Positions 5,097-6,744 of a DNA stretch of 6,744 nt are shown one piece after another. The position numbers and the translations under genes are program-made. The DNA is from SZUA-229 sp964531165 (lineage in GTDB: Bacteria; Pseudomonadota; Gammaproteobacteria; SZUA-229). The first letter of the stretch is position 1; each line of letters opens with the position of its first letter. The notes below the pieces were generated by a model, which was not told the DNA's origin, ran no database searches, and was given only the letters and a program-made list of their open reading frames with translations. Location of the stretch: contig CAZHEA010000125.1 in NCBI GenBank assembly GCA_964531165.1, forward strand, positions 1-6,744, given 5' to 3'.

Positions 5097-5223
5097 CTCC
5101 CCACTTTGGAAAAGAGGGGTTGAGGGAGATTTAAGAACGTTCACATTAAAGCGCTATATTTACAATGCATTCAAACTTGAATATTTTTAAATCCCTCTCA
5201 TTCCGCCTTTTTCAAAGGGGGAG
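5097..5223. mobile_element. MITE-like element with 37-bp imperfect terminal inverted repeats
   Basis: The left arm (5097-5134) begins CTCCCC and ends GAGGGAGATTTAA. The right arm (5187-5223) begins TTAAATCCCTCTCA and ends CAAAGGGGGAG. The reverse complement of one arm matches the other over most of 37-38 bp, with a GGAAAAG/CTTTTTC core. The 52-bp AT-rich centre has no coding potential. Sequences of the form CTCCCCCTTTGAAAAAGGGGG...TTGAGGGGGATTT are common dispersed non-autonomous elements in gammaproteobacterial genomes, from general knowledge. No clear target-site duplication is seen. Confidence 0.6.
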
Positions 5224-5285
5224 GTCCATCTGAAATAACCGAAAATATATAATATTATTAAGGTTACAACTTAACTTTCTGACAT

Positions 5286-5347
5286 TGAGTCTGACTCAGT
5301 ACGAACTGAATTGTTCGACTCTATATTTTTAACTTTATAGTATAGAG
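5286..5347. repeat. Cluster of three palindromes
   Basis: Perfect TGAGTC-T-GACTCA (5286-5298) is followed by CGAAC-N6-GTTCG (5302-5317), extendable to 8 pairs with one bulge, and by CTCTATA (5319-5325) with TATAGAG (5341-5347). The middle one uses the same GTTCG/CGAAC half-sites as the moaA promoter repeat at 5036-5053. No gene overlaps them. Regulatory binding sites or a folded RNA are both possible. Confidence 0.4.
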
Positions 5348-5460
5348 CTTAGTGCGACCAAACATTGCTTATAATCAACTCTCAGTCACCACAGCAGTAT
5401 AATATAAGAAAAACCGCATATTCTCTACATTAAGCTCTGTAAGGTTATATGACCGTTGGT

Positions 5461-5495
5461 CGAGTTAATTATTTCTCAGATTTATCTGCAACTCG
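5461..5495. repeat. Nested palindrome in the divergent spacer
   Basis: CGAGTT (5461-5466) and AACTCG (5490-5495) enclose CAGAT-TT-ATCTG (5477-5488). Another palindrome, GACC-GTT-GGTC (5451-5461), abuts the left side. The surrounding 5350-5735 is AT-rich and I see no gene, tRNA or other feature in it. Confidence 0.35.
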
Positions 5496-5738
5496 TTGAA
5501 TTAGACTGACTTATTGGTGTTTATTACTGTTAAAACAATGATTTAGTTGAATTTATTACCCCTGACTTTTCAGCCTATGTTCGCATACGCTGCCACAGCT
5601 GGCTTTCATATCTGTGGATCAGGACATTCTATGCTATATCAGAGTCCTCAGTGATAACCCCATTTTAGTTAAGCATTAGTTTTAGTAATTGGCTATATAA
5701 GAATCTTATGATTAACTTAACAATCCTGATTAGCTTTA

Positions 5739-5780
5739 TTGATATTGATCAATATAATCGTCCGACAATTATAAACAGGA
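5739..5780 (+). promoter_or_regulatory. FNR/CRP-family box, promoter and RBS before the oxidoreductase gene
   Basis: TTGATATTGATCAA (5739-5752) is an exact TTGAT-N4-ATCAA site, the consensus for FNR, ANR and related regulators. It directly abuts a consensus -10 TATAAT (5753-5758); the best -35 at 17-bp spacing is weak (TTAGCT, 5730-5735). With a start near 5765 the box is centred around -20, between -35 and -10, a position that suggests repression rather than classical activation at -41.5. Activation would need a start near 5787, which leaves no leader. AGGA (5777-5780) lies 7 nt before ATG. Confidence 0.6.
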
Positions 5781-5787
5781 CCTTAGC

Positions 5788-6744
5788 ATGACATCCAGTG
5801 TGATTCACGATCCCGTCAAGCAGCCCGCCGGCAGTATCGAAACCAAAAACACCACCTGTTATATGTGTGCATGCCGTTGTGGTATCCGCGTAACCTTACG
5901 TGACAATGAAGTGCGTTATATAGAAGGCAACCCTGACCATCCATTGAATAAGGGTGTCATCTGTGCGAAAGGTGCGTCGGGTATCATGAAGCAATATTCA
6001 CCGGCTCGTTTAACCAAGCCGCTGATGCGTAAGAAGGGTGCTCTGCGTGGCGATGCGGATTTCGAGGAAATTTCCTGGGAAAAAGCCTTCGACATTATGG
6101 AAGATCGTCTGGCCAATATTCGTGCTACCGATCCTAAAAAGTTCACTTTAATCACCGGCCGTGACCAGATGCAGGCTCTCACCGGTATGTTCGCGAAGAA
6201 CTACGGCACGCCTAATTACTCGGCACACGGTGGTTTCTGTTCAGTCAATATGGCAGCGGGCATGATCTACTCTATCGGCGGTTCCTTCTGGGAATTCGGT
6301 GGTCCAGATTTAGAGCGCTCCAAGCTGTTCATTATGATTGGTACGGCGGAAGATCATCACTCCAATCCAATGAAAATTGCCCTGTCTAAATTCAAACGTG
6401 ATGGCGGTCGTTTTATTTCCATCAATCCGGTACGTACCGGCTATTCTGCCATTGCAGATGAGTGGGTGCCAATTAAGCCCGGCACCGACAATGCATTAAT
6501 TTTAGCGATTGTTCGCGAGCTAATTGAAACCGGTTTATATGATCGCGAGTTTGTAAAAGAATATTCCAACTCCGGCCAGCTGGTTAACTGCGACGAAAAC
6601 TCAGAACATCATGGCATGTTCTACCGCATGGATATTAATGATCCGGAAGAAGGCTGTTTCGATCATCAAAATCAAATGTGGTGGGATCGTCACACCAACA
6701 AACCAGTGCGTACCCACACCGAAGGTACTGACCCATTCTTAATG
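5788..6744 (+). CDS. soeA: Molybdopterin oxidoreductase catalytic subunit, SoeA-like (3' end beyond window)
   Basis: The frame is open from ATG 5788 to the window edge: 319 residues, the N-terminal part of a Mo-bis-MGD oxidoreductase that is usually much longer. C24-X2-C27-X3-C31-X27-C59 binds the first 4Fe-4S cluster, followed by K61 (ICAKG). Next come QYSPARLTKPLMR (69-81), ISWEKAFDIM (96-105), GGFCSVNMAAG (148-158), where C151 is the probable molybdenum ligand, GTAEDHHSNP (185-194) and the cofactor-binding INPVRTGYSAIADEW (212-226) with PIKPGTD (228-234). No twin-arginine signal is seen in the 23 residues before C24, so it should be cytoplasmic. These features best fit SoeA, the catalytic subunit of the membrane-bound, cytoplasm-facing sulfite:quinone oxidoreductase SoeABC. 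A related formate dehydrogenase- or polysulfide reductase-like enzyme remains possible. Iron-sulfur and membrane subunit genes are expected downstream. AGGA 7 nt upstream supports this start. Confidence 0.88.
   Translation, partial: MTSSVIHDPVKQPAGSIETKNTTCYMCACRCGIRVTLRDNEVRYIEGNPDHPLNKGVICAKGASGIMKQYSPARLTKPLMRKKGALRGDADFEEISWEKAFDIMEDRLANIRATDPKKFTLITGRDQMQALTGMFAKNYGTPNYSAHGGFCSVNMAAGMIYSIGGSFWEFGGPDLERSKLFIMIGTAEDHHSNPMKIALSKFKRDGGRFISINPVRTGYSAIADEWVPIKPGTDNALILAIVRELIETGLYDREFVKEYSNSGQLVNCDENSEHHGMFYRMDINDPEEGCFDHQNQMWWDRHTNKPVRTHTEGTDPFLM

Noticed and set aside
5092..5098. Third GTTAGCT heptamer, as at both cassette ends
   Set aside because: There is no AGCTAAC partner or attC-like stem near it, and it overlaps the left arm of the MITE-like element; treated as chance.
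5633..5653. ATATCA...GTGATA resembling the palindrome at 2014-2034
   Set aside because: Spacing differs by one base and the inner symmetry is imperfect; not enough to claim a shared operator.
5916..6182. Minus-strand open frame within the oxidoreductase gene
   Set aside because: Antisense to the conserved iron-sulfur and cofactor-binding region of the oxidoreductase.

Overview
The window looks like accessory and metabolic chromosomal DNA from a gammaproteobacterium, probably a sulfur-oxidising or otherwise respiratory environmental lineage. This rests on protein families (YefM/YoeB, a DUF3144-type protein, an ExeA-like ATPase, MoaA, and a SoeA-like molybdenum oxidoreductase) and on repeat types, not on any marker gene, so the taxonomic inference is moderate at best. 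Base composition is uneven: the left third is AT-rich, while moaA and the oxidoreductase are more balanced.

Left region (1-1580): direct repeats of the kind found near REP-associated transposases are followed by a yefM-yoeB type II toxin-antitoxin pair. The pair has its own promoter, TGTACA-type operator and strong ribosome binding site. Immediately after yoeB is a sequence that folds like an integron attC recombination site: complementary end boxes AGCTAAC/GTTAGCT around a 19-bp stem with three bulged bases on one arm only. The same CGTTAGCT octamer lies just before the toxin-antitoxin promoter, so 149-835 has the boundaries expected of an integron gene cassette. A second AT-rich gene follows. 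It encodes an unrecognised protein that appears to have lost its start codon to a +1 frameshift, and what looks like the left half only of another attC lies after its stop. No integrase lies in the window.

Middle region (1580-3960): a small four-helix membrane protein of unknown function, an orphan ExeA/GspA-like AAA ATPase that ends after its ATPase domain, and a convergent DUF3144-type gene with a good terminator on its own strand. A GC-rich gene-free stretch of inverted and direct repeats (3743-3925) resembles REP/BIME elements.

Right region (3960-6744): moaA (molybdenum cofactor synthesis, minus strand) and a molybdopterin oxidoreductase catalytic subunit (plus strand, cut by the window edge, most like the sulfite dehydrogenase subunit SoeA) are transcribed divergently from an 824-bp spacer. 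The cofactor gene and the cofactor-dependent enzyme thus sit back to back. The spacer holds a candidate moaA promoter overlapped by an inverted repeat, a MITE-like element of 127 bp, several other palindromes, and an exact TTGAT-N4-ATCAA FNR/CRP-family box next to a consensus TATAAT before the oxidoreductase gene.

The most noteworthy result is the integron-cassette reading of the toxin-antitoxin locus and its damaged neighbour. No wholly new multi-gene system is evident.
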